From positions 1 to 27,612 of the forward strand of contig CALIDR010000174.1 in the NCBI GenBank assembly GCA_938022295.1: DNA of 27,612 nucleotides. Direction: 5' to 3'. The notes beneath the pieces were generated by a model. That model was given only the letters and a program-made list of their open reading frames with translations. It was not told the DNA's origin and did no database searches. This DNA is from an uncultured Burkholderiaceae bacterium (GTDB lineage Bacteria > Pseudomonadota > Gammaproteobacteria > Burkholderiales > Burkholderiaceae_C). Positions within the stretch are counted from its first letter, which is position 1. Each line of letters opens with the position of its first letter. Positions 1-8,731 of the stretch are shown in pieces. Position numbers and translations under genes: made by a program.

Positions 1-499
1 GGTCGGCCGCCGGCGTCGGGCCGGCGGTGCGCACGACGCCCTCGAGCCGGCGGTCGATCGCGGCCACGCCGGTGAGCGCGTGCAGCACGCGCTCGTCGCT
101 CGCGAGCGGGGCGTGCACCGGGCCGTGCGCGCCGTCGAGCCCGACCAGCCGCCAGCGCCGCAGCGGCGCCAGCGGCGACAGCGCGTCCCAGTGCGGCGCC
201 TCGAGCAGCGACATCGCCAGCGAGAACGTCAGCGGTGCCGGCAGTAGCGTGCGCAGGCCGCGGTCGATCTCGACGCCGGCGGCCAGCAGCAGCAACTCGC
301 GCTCGAACGTCGACAGCCCGAACAGCGCCGCGACGCGGTCGAGCCCCGGCGGCGCCTCGCCGTCCCACGGCGTCGCGACGGCCGGCGGCACCGCGTCGCC
401 GCGCAGACGGGCCTCGACGCGCCGGCGCAGCGACGCCATCTCGGCCACCAGCCAGCGCTGGTTCGCCTCGGCCCATCCGGGTGCGGTGCGCGCGTTCAT
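1..499 (-). CDS. AAA+ ATPase of contractile injection system, N-terminal part (Afp15/Pvc15-like), cut by window edge
   Basis: This is the first 166 codons of a gene that continues beyond the left edge; I translated it by hand from the minus strand. The protein starts MNARTAPGWAEANQRWLVAE and continues with a stretch reading LDRVAALFGLSTFERELLLL, then PLRRWRLVGLD and a segment around DERVLHALTGV. That pattern is typical of the N-terminal region of the large AAA+ ATPases in eCIS clusters, which are thought to act in particle assembly. The Walker motifs would lie outside the window and are not seen. The ATG overlaps the TGA of the DUF4255 gene by four bases (ATGA), so translation is probably coupled. 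The position at the end of a sheath-tube operon supports the call. Family assignment rests on resemblance recalled from related proteins, not on a search. Confidence 0.75.
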   Translation of the reverse strand, partial: MNARTAPGWAEANQRWLVAEMASLRRRVEARLRGDAVPPAVATPWDGEAPPGLDRVAALFGLSTFERELLLLAAGVEIDRGLRTLLPAPLTFSLAMSLLEAPHWDALSPLAPLRRWRLVGLDGAHGPVHAPLASDERVLHALTGVAAIDRRLEGVVRTAGPTPAAD

Positions 500-1836
500 G
501 CCGGTACCGTCACCCGGTACGCCGGGTCGAACACGGGTGGCGAGGCCGCCTTGTCGACGAGCAGGCTGTCGACCCCGTCGACGCGCAGCCGCAGCCACGC
601 CGGCCCGGCGGCGAGCGTGCCCGGGAACTCGAAGTCGAGCGGGTCGCTCGCCTGGGTGCGCCGCGCCGCCGGCGCGGTCACGCTGCCCAGCGCCAGCAGC
701 GCCGGCTGCTCGGGGCGCACCTGCGGCCGGCAGAACACGCGCACCGCCACCCGCGGCGGGCCGGCCAGGCGCTGCAGCTCGATCGCCGCCAGGCCCAGGC
801 CGACGTCGGCGACGATGATCGGATCGGGGGCGACGAGCAGCGGCAGCGCATTGGTCTCGCGCTCGTGGGCCTCGCCCGCAGGCGTCAGCACGAGGCTCAG
901 CTGCCACAGCCCCGCCGGCAACCCGGTCTGCGCCGGTGCGCCGGCAGGCAGCGTGAAGACCGCCTCACGCCCGTCGACCGACACCGTCGCCGGCAGTTCG
1001 AGCGGCGCGGCCACGAGGCGGTGCCGCAGGCGCGCGCGCACGCCGGTGCCGGCGAGCCGCACGCCGGCGATGCCGACCGCATCGCCGGCGCGCGCCGCAC
1101 CCTGCCCGTTCGGCGGCGTGACGGCGAGCAGCGTCGGCCCCGGCGGCAGCAGGTCGGGTTGCACGACGACGCCACGGTCGCGCTGCGTCAGCGCATCGAC
1201 CGGCCCGCGCGAGAGCACCGGCAGTGCCGCGCGCGTCGGCCGCCGCGCCTCGATCAGCACGACGCTGACCTGATAGGCCGCCGACGGCCGGTACGGCGCC
1301 TGGGTGGCCGACCACAGCTTGCTCGTCTCGTCGGTGCCCATCGGCAGCGGGGAGATGCGCAGCGACTCGATCTGGTCGGCCAGGTCGCTCGCCACCAGCG
1401 CCTGGAACGCGGGCGGCAGCATCGAGACGTCGAGCGGGCTCGGATCGAGCGCCCGGCGGATCGCCGCGCGGTCGAGCACCGGCCGCTCGTGCAGCAGGTG
1501 CATCGCGTAGCCGAGCAGGATCTCGGCGTGGAAGTCGGCCGCGCCGTAGGCGGTGACGAGGTAGTGCAGGTCCAGCGCCAGCGGCGGGTTCGCGACCCGT
1601 ACGCCGGCCGTGTCGCGCGACGGCAGCTCGCGGTTGCGCCAAGCCGCGTTCGGCAGCGCCTGGTGCATGAACAGGTTCAGGCGTGGCGCGAAGTCGGCGG
1701 CGTCGACGTCGATCCGGTCCGGCGCGAGCGCACTCACCGTCACCGGGCCGAGCACGCCGCTGGCGTCGACCATGCCGTTGTCGAGCAGGTTGCGCAGCAC
1801 GGCGCTGACGGCGGCGATCGCGAGCGGCGAACTCAT
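496..1836 (-). CDS. DUF4255 (Pvc16-type) protein of the contractile injection system
   Basis: A 446-residue protein. The first 200 residues look like DUF4255: an opening MSSPLAIAAVSAVLRNLLDN, then NLFMHQALPNAAWRNRELPS, LALDLHYLVTAYGA and EILLGYAMHLLHERPVL. In eCIS and related phages this family is thought to cap or terminate the tail tube (Afp16/Pvc16). The remaining part is beta-rich with repeated segments resembling Ig/IPT-like folds (for example around PNGQGAARAGDAVGIAGVRL), a known extension in this family. Its start overlaps the stop of the Pro/Ala-rich gene and its stop overlaps the ATPase start, both as ATGA, so it sits in a translationally coupled operon. Function is inferred from the family; length is normal for the two-domain form. 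Confidence 0.85.
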   Translation of the reverse strand: MSSPLAIAAVSAVLRNLLDNGMVDASGVLGPVTVSALAPDRIDVDAADFAPRLNLFMHQALPNAAWRNRELPSRDTAGVRVANPPLALDLHYLVTAYGAADFHAEILLGYAMHLLHERPVLDRAAIRRALDPSPLDVSMLPPAFQALVASDLADQIESLRISPLPMGTDETSKLWSATQAPYRPSAAYQVSVVLIEARRPTRAALPVLSRGPVDALTQRDRGVVVQPDLLPPGPTLLAVTPPNGQGAARAGDAVGIAGVRLAGTGVRARLRHRLVAAPLELPATVSVDGREAVFTLPAGAPAQTGLPAGLWQLSLVLTPAGEAHERETNALPLLVAPDPIIVADVGLGLAAIELQRLAGPPRVAVRVFCRPQVRPEQPALLALGSVTAPAARRTQASDPLDFEFPGTLAAGPAWLRLRVDGVDSLLVDKAASPPVFDPAYRVTVPA

Positions 1837-2456
1837 CGCGGCCCGGTGCTGCGCAGGTAGTCGGCGAGCGGCTCGACCGCCGACGCCGGGCGCGGCCTGC
1901 GCGGCGCCGGCACCGGCGCCGCGGGCAGCCGCACGTCGATGCGCTCGATCGTGACCTGCACGATTTCGGGTCGGTCCGCCCGCGCCGCCACGGCGTCGGC
2001 GCGGCGCGGCGGCTCGGGCAGTGCGGGCGGCCGCGGCACCGCCGGCCGCGCCGCTTGCCGTTCCGCCGCCGGCGACGGCCCCGAACTCTGCACCCGTACG
2101 GCGGGGGCGGCCGCTGACGCAGGCGCGTCGGAGGGCGGCGGTTCGCTGGCGGCGGCATCGCGCGGCGCCGCGGGGGTGGGCGCGCGTCGCGGCGGTGGCG
2201 CAAACGCGTCGGCGTCGACGCGGCGCGACGTTTCGGCCAGCCCCGGCCCGGCGGCCGGCGCCGCCACCGCCGCCGCTGGCATCGGCTGCGGGCTCGCGAC
2301 CTGCACTGGCGGCGGTGGCAGTACTGCGGCGGCGATCGGCGGCTCGGCCAGGGCCACCGGGCAGGCCGCACCGAAGCGCGGCGGGCGGTCCAGCCGGGCT
2401 TCGCCGGGCAGGCCCGACGCCGACGGATGCAACCGGCGCAGGTACTCCACCGTCAT
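1833..2456 (-). CDS. Pro/Ala-rich injection-system accessory protein
   Basis: A 207-residue protein starting MTVEYLRRLHPSASGLPG. The middle, about residues 35-165, is low-complexity Pro/Ala/Arg and probably disordered. The C-terminus is more ordered: PEIVQVTIERIDVRLP followed by a short linker and LADYLRSTGPR. A VTIxRIxVR motif ahead of a DYLR tail recurs in small proteins of eCIS operons as far as I recall, always beside DUF4255 genes. No enzymatic motif, signal peptide or membrane segment is visible. The open frame extends far upstream, but the start at 2456 is chosen because it gives an ATGA overlap with the preceding gene and because the upstream part is shadow sequence. It may tether two particle components through its flexible middle; that is inference. 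Confidence 0.7.
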   Translation of the reverse strand: MTVEYLRRLHPSASGLPGEARLDRPPRFGAACPVALAEPPIAAAVLPPPPVQVASPQPMPAAAVAAPAAGPGLAETSRRVDADAFAPPPRRAPTPAAPRDAAASEPPPSDAPASAAAPAVRVQSSGPSPAAERQAARPAVPRPPALPEPPRRADAVAARADRPEIVQVTIERIDVRLPAAPVPAPRRPRPASAVEPLADYLRSTGPR

Positions 2457-3157
2457 GCTCCGCGCGCGAGCCGAAGGTACGCGCGGCGGCGTTGCGCGGG
2501 CAGCGCGAGGATCGCCGCCTCGCTCCACCCGTAGCGCGCGGCCAGCGTGTCGACGTCGAGCAGCAGCTCGCCCGCGTCTTCGTCGATCAGCGTCCAGCAC
2601 GCCGTGCCGGGGTCGAACGGCGCACTCCATGCGGTCCCGCACGCCGGGCAGACGACGTCGAACGCGATGTGCGCGCCCGGGTCGAGCGCGTCCATGCGCC
2701 GCGACAGGGCATCGAGCAGCGGCGACGGCAGCTTCCGCGGACTGCGCGGCGCGCCGTCTTCGCAGGCCTCGGTCACGCACCGCTCGAGCAGCCGGGCGAC
2801 GAAGGCGTCGGGGTCGGGTTCGTCGAGCGGCAGCTCGTCCGGCGCCGGCAGCCGGAACCGCACCTGCCAGGCGCCGTGCTCGAGCCGGCGCTCGCGGCCG
2901 CCAGCGCCGCCGGCCGTCGCCTCTATCAGCGCCGGCAGGTCGACGTCGAACCCGGCCTCGCTGCCGCACGCCGGGCAGCGGCAGCGCAGTGCCAGCCGCG
3001 GGCCGAGCCGCTGCGCCAGCCGACCGAGCAGCCGGTGGCGCTGCGCGCCGACGCTGGCCGGCGCGCTGCCCTCGGCATCGAGCGCGAGCAGCCGTTCGCG
3101 TGCGGCCGGCGCGAGCGGCAGCGCGCGCTCCCACAGGTCGAGCAGCGACGCATCCAT
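2453..3157 (-). CDS. Baseplate-like protein with two CPAC motifs (T4 gp26-like candidate)
   Basis: A 234-residue protein with two CPAC motifs, at residues 61-64 and 170-173, placed symmetrically as if one zinc knuckle were formed by the pair. The C-terminus reads DTLAARYGWSEAAILALPAQ and then RRRAYL. A 'leads to a Trp, then LPxxRRxxYL' ending is characteristic of phage baseplate hub proteins of the gp26 type and of their eCIS counterparts. In this operon it follows the tube gene by three bases and overlaps the next gene by four. It has no signal peptide or membrane segment. Role in building or anchoring the baseplate is inferred from position and from the resemblance; the zinc proposal rests only on the four cysteines. 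Confidence 0.65.
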   Translation of the reverse strand: MDASLLDLWERALPLAPAARERLLALDAEGSAPASVGAQRHRLLGRLAQRLGPRLALRCRCPACGSEAGFDVDLPALIEATAGGAGGRERRLEHGAWQVRFRLPAPDELPLDEPDPDAFVARLLERCVTEACEDGAPRSPRKLPSPLLDALSRRMDALDPGAHIAFDVVCPACGTAWSAPFDPGTACWTLIDEDAGELLLDVDTLAARYGWSEAAILALPAQRRRAYLRLARGA

Positions 3158-3160
3158 CGC

Positions 3161-3685
3161 TCAGGCCGGCTCGGTGAACGTCGGCTCGGTGGGCTCCTGG
3201 ACGCCGTAGTCGCGCTCCCAGCCTTCGTTCTCGAGCTTGAGCGTCTGGATCAGCACCGCATTGGCGTTGGCGTCGAGGTCGGCCTGCGCCTGGTACTCGC
3301 TGACCCAGCAGCGGTAGACCCTGTAGGCGATCGCGAGCTGCCCTGCCTCGTTGTAGACCTCGATGATGATGTCCTTGCGGAAGTCCTTCAGGCTCACCTC
3401 CGCGCCGAGGCCGGAACCGAAGTTCCAGACCTTGTGCGCCCACTTCTCGAACTCGGTGTCGTGGGTCACGCCGCGCTCGAGCGTGATCGGTTCGTACTTG
3501 GTGCGCCCGGGGCTCTTGCGCGCGGTGCTCGGGTCGCCGCCCTCGCGGTGCTCGACGACCTCGGTGCTGCGCTTGAGGGCGCCGACCTTGCTGACGCCGG
3601 CGACGTAGCGGCCGTCCCACCTGACGCGGAATTTGAAGTTCTTGTACGGGTCGAAACGCTGCGCGTTGACGCTGAACTGGGCCAT
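3161..3685 (-). CDS. Tail tube protein (T4 gp19-like family)
   Basis: A 174-residue inner-tube subunit. It opens with FDPYKNFKFRVRWDGRYVAG and continues with GVSKVGALKRSTEVVEHREG, TKYEPITLERGVTHDTEFEKW and a C-terminal IAYRVYRCWVSEYQAQADLD. These are the usual blocks of the phage_T4_gp19 tube family, found in eCIS tubes (Afp1/Afp5 type). Such subunits stack as hexameric rings inside the sheath and form the conduit for the payload. The ATG at 3685 has a GAAGGAG ribosome site eight bases upstream. The gene starts 14 bases after the sheath stop. Length is ordinary for the family. Only one tube gene is visible here, whereas many eCIS loci carry two or three; others may lie beyond the left edge. 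Confidence 0.92.
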   Translation of the reverse strand: MAQFSVNAQRFDPYKNFKFRVRWDGRYVAGVSKVGALKRSTEVVEHREGGDPSTARKSPGRTKYEPITLERGVTHDTEFEKWAHKVWNFGSGLGAEVSLKDFRKDIIIEVYNEAGQLAIAYRVYRCWVSEYQAQADLDANANAVLIQTLKLENEGWERDYGVQEPTEPTFTEPA

Positions 3686-3699
3686 GGCGAATCGCTCCT

Positions 3700-5268
3700 T
3701 CAGGCCTGCACCTGGCCGGCCATCTGCTGCAGCTTGACGACGACGAACTCGGCCGGCTTCAGCGACGCGAAGCCGACGACGATGTTGACGATCCCGCGGT
3801 CGATGTCGCTTTGCGTCGTCGTCTCGCGGTCGCACTTGACGAAGTAGGCCTCGCGCGGGCTCGTGCCCTGGAACGCACCCTGCCGGAACAGGTCGTGCAT
3901 GAACGCGCCGACGTTGAGCCGGATCTGCGCCCACAGCGGCTCGTCGTTGGGCTCGAAGACGACCCACTGCGTGCCGCGGTACAGGCTCTCCTCAAGGAAC
4001 AGCGCGGTGCGCCGCACCGCGAGGTACTTCCACGGCGACGCCAGCGCGTCGGCGCCGCGCAGCGTGCGCCCGCCCCAGACGACGCGCCCGGCGAGCGGGA
4101 ACTCGCGCAGGCAGTTGATGCCCTGCGGGTTGAGCACGCCGTTCTCGAGGTCGGTCAGCCGCGCCGCCAGGCCGGTGGCGCCGTTGATCGTCGCGTCGAG
4201 CCCGGCCGGCGTCTTCCACACCCCGCGCGTGGCGTCGGTGCGTGCCAGCACGCCAGCCACCGCACCGCACGGCGCGTAGGCCTCGACGCGGTTCTCGCGC
4301 AGCGGGTTCGGCGCCAGGATGCGCGGGAAGTAGAACGCCGCGTTCTCGCTGCGCGCGAGCGCGTTGGCGAACGTCTGCGCCGCGGCCACCGTGGCGGTGG
4401 CCGCCGGCGGGTCGACGAGCAGGATCGCCCGCCGCCGCGCGCAGTACTGGATCGCGTTGGCGAGATCGCCGGCGTCGACGTCGTCGGCCGGCGCATACGG
4501 CGGCAGGCACAGCACGTTGAACAGGTCGGCGTGCTCGAGCGCGTAGATGCCGCGCCGGTTCGCCTCCAGGCTCGCGCCGCTGACGACCTCGTCGGCGCGC
4601 ACCGGGTCGCCGTCGGCGGTGGCCGGGGCCACCGAAGGGTCGGCGAACGCGACCGGGGTTGCTGCCGGCGTGGGCGCGGGCCGCACGTCGGCGCCCGCCA
4701 CCACGCGCGCCATCCGGCTGCTGCCGGCCAGCACCGTGGTCACGAAGCGCGGGCTCGCGGGGCTCGCCGAGAGGTTGAAGTACGACTCGCGCTCGCCGCT
4801 GGCGAGGTTCGTGATCGTGAGGTTGAACAGCGGCGCGGCCAGCGTTGCGCCGCCGGCGCCGGCGTGGTCGACCGCCACGCGCAGCTGCGTCGCCCAGGTG
4901 CCGGGATCCGCGACGGATTGGCCGGTGACCGACGTCGCCGCCTCGAGCACCAGCTGCGTCGCCGCGCCGTCGTGCGGCAGCGCCGCGGTGCACGCGGCCG
5001 CGTTGCGCGCCACGCGCACGACGAGCAGGTCGCGCCCGCCGTTCTGGAAGCAGTGCAGCGCGGCGAACGTCAGCGGCGCCTCGTCCCACAGACCGCCGAA
5101 GACGCGCTCGAACTCGCCGAAGCTGTTCAGGCGCACCGGGTGGTCCAGCGGCCCGCGGCGGGTGCGGCCGACCATCGCGACGACGGAAGTCGCGACCCCG
5201 GCGATCGTGCGCACGCCGCTCGGCACCTCTTCGATGTAGACGCCGGGGTAGCTCAGGACTGCGGCCAT
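3700..5268 (-). CDS. Contractile tail sheath protein
   Basis: A 522-residue sheath subunit. The N-terminus MAAVLSYPGVYIEEVPSGVR, followed by TSVVAMVGRTRRGPLDHPVR, is the classic opening of phage and eCIS sheath proteins. The C-terminal domain shows GRVVWGGRTLRGADALASPW, RRTALFLEESLYRGTQWVVF and EPNDEPLWAQIRLNVGAFM, the conserved handshake and core region. The sheath shortens on triggering and drives the tube outward. A strong AGGAG site lies seven bases before the ATG. The gene is followed closely by the tube gene and preceded by the small winged-helix-like gene, with 42 bases between. A segment near residues 195-220, rich in Pro/Ala/Thr, is probably a surface-exposed variable loop. Confidence 0.96.
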   Translation of the reverse strand: MAAVLSYPGVYIEEVPSGVRTIAGVATSVVAMVGRTRRGPLDHPVRLNSFGEFERVFGGLWDEAPLTFAALHCFQNGGRDLLVVRVARNAAACTAALPHDGAATQLVLEAATSVTGQSVADPGTWATQLRVAVDHAGAGGATLAAPLFNLTITNLASGERESYFNLSASPASPRFVTTVLAGSSRMARVVAGADVRPAPTPAATPVAFADPSVAPATADGDPVRADEVVSGASLEANRRGIYALEHADLFNVLCLPPYAPADDVDAGDLANAIQYCARRRAILLVDPPAATATVAAAQTFANALARSENAAFYFPRILAPNPLRENRVEAYAPCGAVAGVLARTDATRGVWKTPAGLDATINGATGLAARLTDLENGVLNPQGINCLREFPLAGRVVWGGRTLRGADALASPWKYLAVRRTALFLEESLYRGTQWVVFEPNDEPLWAQIRLNVGAFMHDLFRQGAFQGTSPREAYFVKCDRETTTQSDIDRGIVNIVVGFASLKPAEFVVVKLQQMAGQVQA

Positions 5269-5310
5269 CGGGTGACTCCTGCGGGGTTCGTGGTGACCTT
5301 CGGGGCGTGG

Positions 5311-5592
5311 TCAGTGCAGCGTGTGCCCGTCGCGATCGCGCAGGGGCACGGCCGCATACCAGTCGGTGCCGTCGGCGAGCCGCTCGTGGCGCAGCAGCCC
5401 GTGGTCGACCAGACGGGCGAGCGCGGCGCGCACCTGCTCCAGGCCGTACGGGCTGTCCTCGCCGACCCACCAGCGCGCCACGCCGGCCAGCGAATCGGCC
5501 GCCTGCGGGTGCCGGGCCAGGTAGTCCAGCAGCAACCGCACGAGCGGATCGGGCAGCGGCGAGGTGGTGGGCATCGCGAGGGCCATCGGCAT
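5311..5592 (-). CDS. Small winged-helix-like protein at the head of the eCIS operon
   Basis: A 93-residue protein with the core DPLVRLLLDYLARHPQAADS, then LAGVARWWVGED, YGLEQVRAALARLVDHGLLR and WYAAVPLRD. Helix-turn-helix plus a beta-hairpin ending (wing) is suggested by this layout, and similar small proteins precede sheath genes in some eCIS operons as far as I recall. It could bind DNA and regulate the operon, or be a structural protein that reuses the fold; the sequence does not decide this. Three in-frame ATGs exist (5592, 5586, 5574). The first has GGAG seven bases upstream and is used here. If the sigma-54 promoter proposed just upstream is real, transcription would begin at this ATG and an internal start would be more likely. 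Confidence 0.7.
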   Translation of the reverse strand: MPMALAMPTTSPLPDPLVRLLLDYLARHPQAADSLAGVARWWVGEDSPYGLEQVRAALARLVDHGLLRHERLADGTDWYAAVPLRDRDGHTLH

Positions 5593-5603
5593 GGGCGGTC
5601 TCC

Positions 5604-5618
5604 AGCAACCCGCGTGCC
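5604..5618 (-). promoter_or_regulatory. Candidate sigma-54 promoter (-24/-12) for the eCIS operon
   Basis: On the minus strand the sequence reads GGCACGCGGGTTGCT, which matches the sigma-54 consensus GGCAC-N5-TTGCW with the required ten bases between GG and GC. A gene for a sigma-54 activator lies directly upstream. The caveat is position: the predicted transcript start is base 5593, next to the first ATG, so the transcript would be leaderless or use an internal start. Confidence 0.45.
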
Positions 5619-5666
5619 GTGCGCCGATCGCGCGCAAGTGCCTGATCCGTCGTGGCGGCCCCGCCG

Positions 5667-5692
5667 CGGGCGGGTCGTGCGCGACCCGCCCG
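5667..5692 (-). terminator. Hairpin between the sigma-54 regulator and the eCIS operon
   Basis: A perfect 11-base-pair stem (arms 5667-5677 and 5682-5692, loop of four) lies 22 bases after the regulator stop codon and upstream of the eCIS promoter region. There is no T-run after it on either strand, so it would be an imperfect intrinsic terminator or an RNA-stabilising structure. It helps to separate regulator transcription from the eCIS genes. Confidence 0.5.
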
Positions 5693-5714
5693 ACGGGTCG
5701 CCTTCGACCCGGCG

Positions 5715-6662
<948 letters not shown>

Positions 6663-6745
6663 GGACCGATGACGGGGGGCAGAGGGTTGGCGGCGCCTGC
6701 GCACCGCGGGCGCCGACCTTCTCGCGCCGCGCGCGCCGGCGCCAC

Positions 6746-6759
6746 CCCTAGGCCTAGGG
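6746..6759. promoter_or_regulatory. Perfect 14-bp palindrome with two CTAG sites upstream of the sigma-54 regulator
   Basis: The sequence CCCTAGGCCTAGGG is its own reverse complement. It lies 84 bases before the regulator ATG, in the spacer after the 99-residue AOR-cluster gene. CTAG is rare in this window, and I noticed it elsewhere only before aorA (11218-11233). An operator is likely, but the binding protein is unknown. Confidence 0.5.
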
Positions 6760-6811
6760 ATGCGCCGTCCGCCGGCGGGCGCGCGCCACCCGCGCGGTGG
6801 GCGGCCGCCGG

Positions 6812-7111
6812 TCAACCGCCGCCGCGCTGGGTGTAGAGGTCGAAGTGGCGCATGAAGCGCTGGCGGTCGTCGTCGCCGACGTCGGTGAATGCGAAGCGCA
6901 CCTGCAGCCGCGGCAGCACGATCAGCGCGATGCGCCGCGGCGGCAGCACCTGCCACGTCAGTTCGAGGCGGCCGGTGCCGATCGCGACTTCGGCGCGCTG
7001 CGCCCCGACCGCGACCGGCCGCCCGCCGCCGGCCCCGGGCAGCCAGCCGACGAGCTCGCCGGCCGTGCAGCCCATCTCGCGCTCGAACGCGGCCGGGTAG
7101 TGGCTCTGCAT
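6812..7111 (-). CDS. Conserved-looking 99-residue protein at the end of the AOR operon
   Basis: I do not recognise a named family. The protein has MQSHYPAAFEREMGCTAGEL at the start, alternating hydrophobic stretches (LELTWQVLPPRRIALIVLPR, LQVRFAFTDV) that suggest a small beta-sheet, and an ending RQRFMRHFDLYTQRGGG. There is no signal peptide or membrane segment. It follows the MoaD-like gene by 43 bases on the same strand, so it is probably the last gene of the AOR operon and a candidate for metal-cofactor insertion or maturation. Aromatoleum-type AOR operons carry accessory genes after aorABC, which is consistent. The C-terminal GGG recalls the GG tail of sulfur carriers, but there is no further support for such a role. 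Confidence 0.7.
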   Translation of the reverse strand: MQSHYPAAFEREMGCTAGELVGWLPGAGGGRPVAVGAQRAEVAIGTGRLELTWQVLPPRRIALIVLPRLQVRFAFTDVGDDDRQRFMRHFDLYTQRGGG

Positions 7112-7154
7112 CGGTGTTCAGCGCGCCGCGGGCGGCCGCACCGCCTTCGGCCCG

Positions 7155-7409
7155 TCAGCCACCGGCGATCGGCGGCCAGATCGCCAGCACGTCGCCTTCG
7201 GCGAGGCGCCGCGAGGCCCGCTCCTCGGGCGGCACGAACACGCCGTTGATCAGCACCAGGTGCACCAGCTTCATCGGCAGGTTGAACGGCTCGACGACCT
7301 GCGCGATCGTCGCGCCGGGTTCGACGTCGAGCGTGACCGCGTTGCCGTCGCGCCCCTCGGGCGGCAGGTACTGGGCGAGGCTCGCGTAGAGCTTGAACGT
7401 GATGCGCAT
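7155..7409 (-). CDS. MoaD/ThiS-like sulfur carrier of the AOR operon
   Basis: An 84-residue beta-grasp protein starting MRITFKLYASLAQYLPPEGR and ending LAIWPPIAGG. MoaD and ThiS proteins are adenylated and thiocarboxylated at a C-terminal Gly-Gly, which is present here exactly at the end. MoaD gives sulfur to molybdopterin. A dedicated copy next to AOR genes probably serves synthesis of the pterin that holds tungsten; such copies are known in AOR operons of Aromatoleum and of archaea. The core VEPGATIAQVVEPFNLP and LVLINGVFVPPEERAS fit the fold. It follows aorC by 38 bases. Whether it works with the general MoaE or has a special partner cannot be seen. Confidence 0.85.
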   Translation of the reverse strand: MRITFKLYASLAQYLPPEGRDGNAVTLDVEPGATIAQVVEPFNLPMKLVHLVLINGVFVPPEERASRRLAEGDVLAIWPPIAGG

Positions 7410-7447
7410 GCGCCGATGATGCCGCAGGCGGTGGCGGTGCGCCGCGC

Positions 7448-8713
7448 TCAGGCCTTGACCAACGCGTGCGCCTCCTGCGCCTGCGCGCGGGCGAGGTAGG
7501 CCTCGGTCAGCCGCGTCGGGTCGGCGAGCAGCTTGTCCTTCCACTCGCCCAGCCGCACCTGCCCTTCGACGAGGCCGCGCATCACGCCGACGTGCTCGGT
7601 CCAGCCGACGCTGTTGCAGCCGATCAGCCGGTCGCCCTGGAACTGCAGGCTCAGGTGCTTGCCCGCCGCGCGGTCGGTGAGCTCGACGTGCTCGCCGCCG
7701 GGCACGCCCTGCCAGTCGCCGAAACTCGACGAGATCAGGCCGAGCGTGTCGAGGACGTTGATCTGGGTGACCATCTTCAGCGCCGCCTTGCGGCCGACCA
7801 TGTTCAGCGCGGCGATGCGCGCCTGGTCGGCGGCGTTGGGCTGGATCGCGCTGACGACGGTCTTGCCGCTGATCGGGTCGAATGCCTCGGCGCAGTCGCC
7901 GGCGGCGTGGATGCCGGGCACCGTGGTCTGCATGTGCTCGTCGGTCAGCACGCCGAGCAGGCACTTGATGTCGGAGTTCTCGAGGAAGCCGATCGCCGGC
8001 TTGACGCCGGTGGCGCTGATCACGAGGTCGGCGCCGAGATAGTCGCCGGTGGACAGCCGTACGCGCAACGGCGCCCGTGCCTCGATCGCCTCGACGCGCG
8101 CGCCGGTGATCACGCGCACGCCCTTGGACTCGCACCACGCCTTGATCATGCCGCCGGCGGTCGGCCCCATCATGCGTGGCACCATGCGGTCGCCCATCTC
8201 GACGACGGTGAGCTGCACGCCGCGGGCGGCCAGCGCCTCCATGATGATGCAGCCGATGAAGCCGGCGCCCATCTGCAGCACGCGCGCACCCTTCTGCGCG
8301 AGCTGCATGATCGCCCGGGCGTCCTTCAGCGTCCAGCAGGTGTGCACGCCCTCGCTGTGGATGCCGGGAATCGGCGGGCTCGCCGGGCGCGAGCCGGTGG
8401 CGATCAACAGGCGGTCGAACGGCACCGTGCTGCCGTCGTCGAGCGCGACGGTGCGCGCGGCCGTGTCCACGCCGGTGGCGCGCACGCCGCGCTTCACGTC
8501 GATGCGCAGCTTGGCGTAGTGGTCGGGGTCGTGGCGCAGGTGCGTGCCCTCCTCGCCGATGTTGCCGATCAGCAGGTAGGGGATCGCCATGCGCGAGTAC
8601 GGCGGCTCGGGCTCGTCGCCGACGATCAGGATCTCGTCGTGCGGCGCGTGCTTGCGGATCGTCTCGGCGGCGATGACGCCGGCCGGGCCGGCGCCGAGGA
8701 TGACGTGCTTCAT
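7448..8713 (-). CDS. aorC: FAD-dependent NAD(P)H-oxidoreductase subunit of AOR (AorC)
   Basis: A 421-residue pyridine-nucleotide-disulfide-type flavoprotein. The N-terminal FAD site is ILGAGPAGVIAAE (residues 5-17), followed by PPYSRMAIPYLL and the FAD-binding LLIATGSRP. A second Rossmann motif, MGAGFIGCIIMEAL, binds the nicotinamide nucleotide, and HAAGDCAEA near residue 295 contacts FAD. In Aromatoleum aromaticum the AorC subunit passes electrons from the tungsten enzyme to NAD+. The same role is inferred from the order aorA-aorB-aorC. The gene follows aorB after 63 bases that contain a strong hairpin. The ATG has GAGAG upstream. No cysteine pair typical of disulfide reductases is present, which fits the NADH-oxidase/rubredoxin-reductase-like branch. 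Confidence 0.88.
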   Translation of the reverse strand: MKHVILGAGPAGVIAAETIRKHAPHDEILIVGDEPEPPYSRMAIPYLLIGNIGEEGTHLRHDPDHYAKLRIDVKRGVRATGVDTAARTVALDDGSTVPFDRLLIATGSRPASPPIPGIHSEGVHTCWTLKDARAIMQLAQKGARVLQMGAGFIGCIIMEALAARGVQLTVVEMGDRMVPRMMGPTAGGMIKAWCESKGVRVITGARVEAIEARAPLRVRLSTGDYLGADLVISATGVKPAIGFLENSDIKCLLGVLTDEHMQTTVPGIHAAGDCAEAFDPISGKTVVSAIQPNAADQARIAALNMVGRKAALKMVTQINVLDTLGLISSSFGDWQGVPGGEHVELTDRAAGKHLSLQFQGDRLIGCNSVGWTEHVGVMRGLVEGQVRLGEWKDKLLADPTRLTEAYLARAQAQEAHALVKA

Positions 8714-8731
8714 GGTGGGCTCTCGAAGTGA

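Noticed and set aside
1..5592. Type VI secretion system
   Set aside because: No TssB/TssC pair, TssJKLM or Hcp/VgrG. The DUF4255 protein, gp19-like tube and single long sheath protein fit an eCIS.
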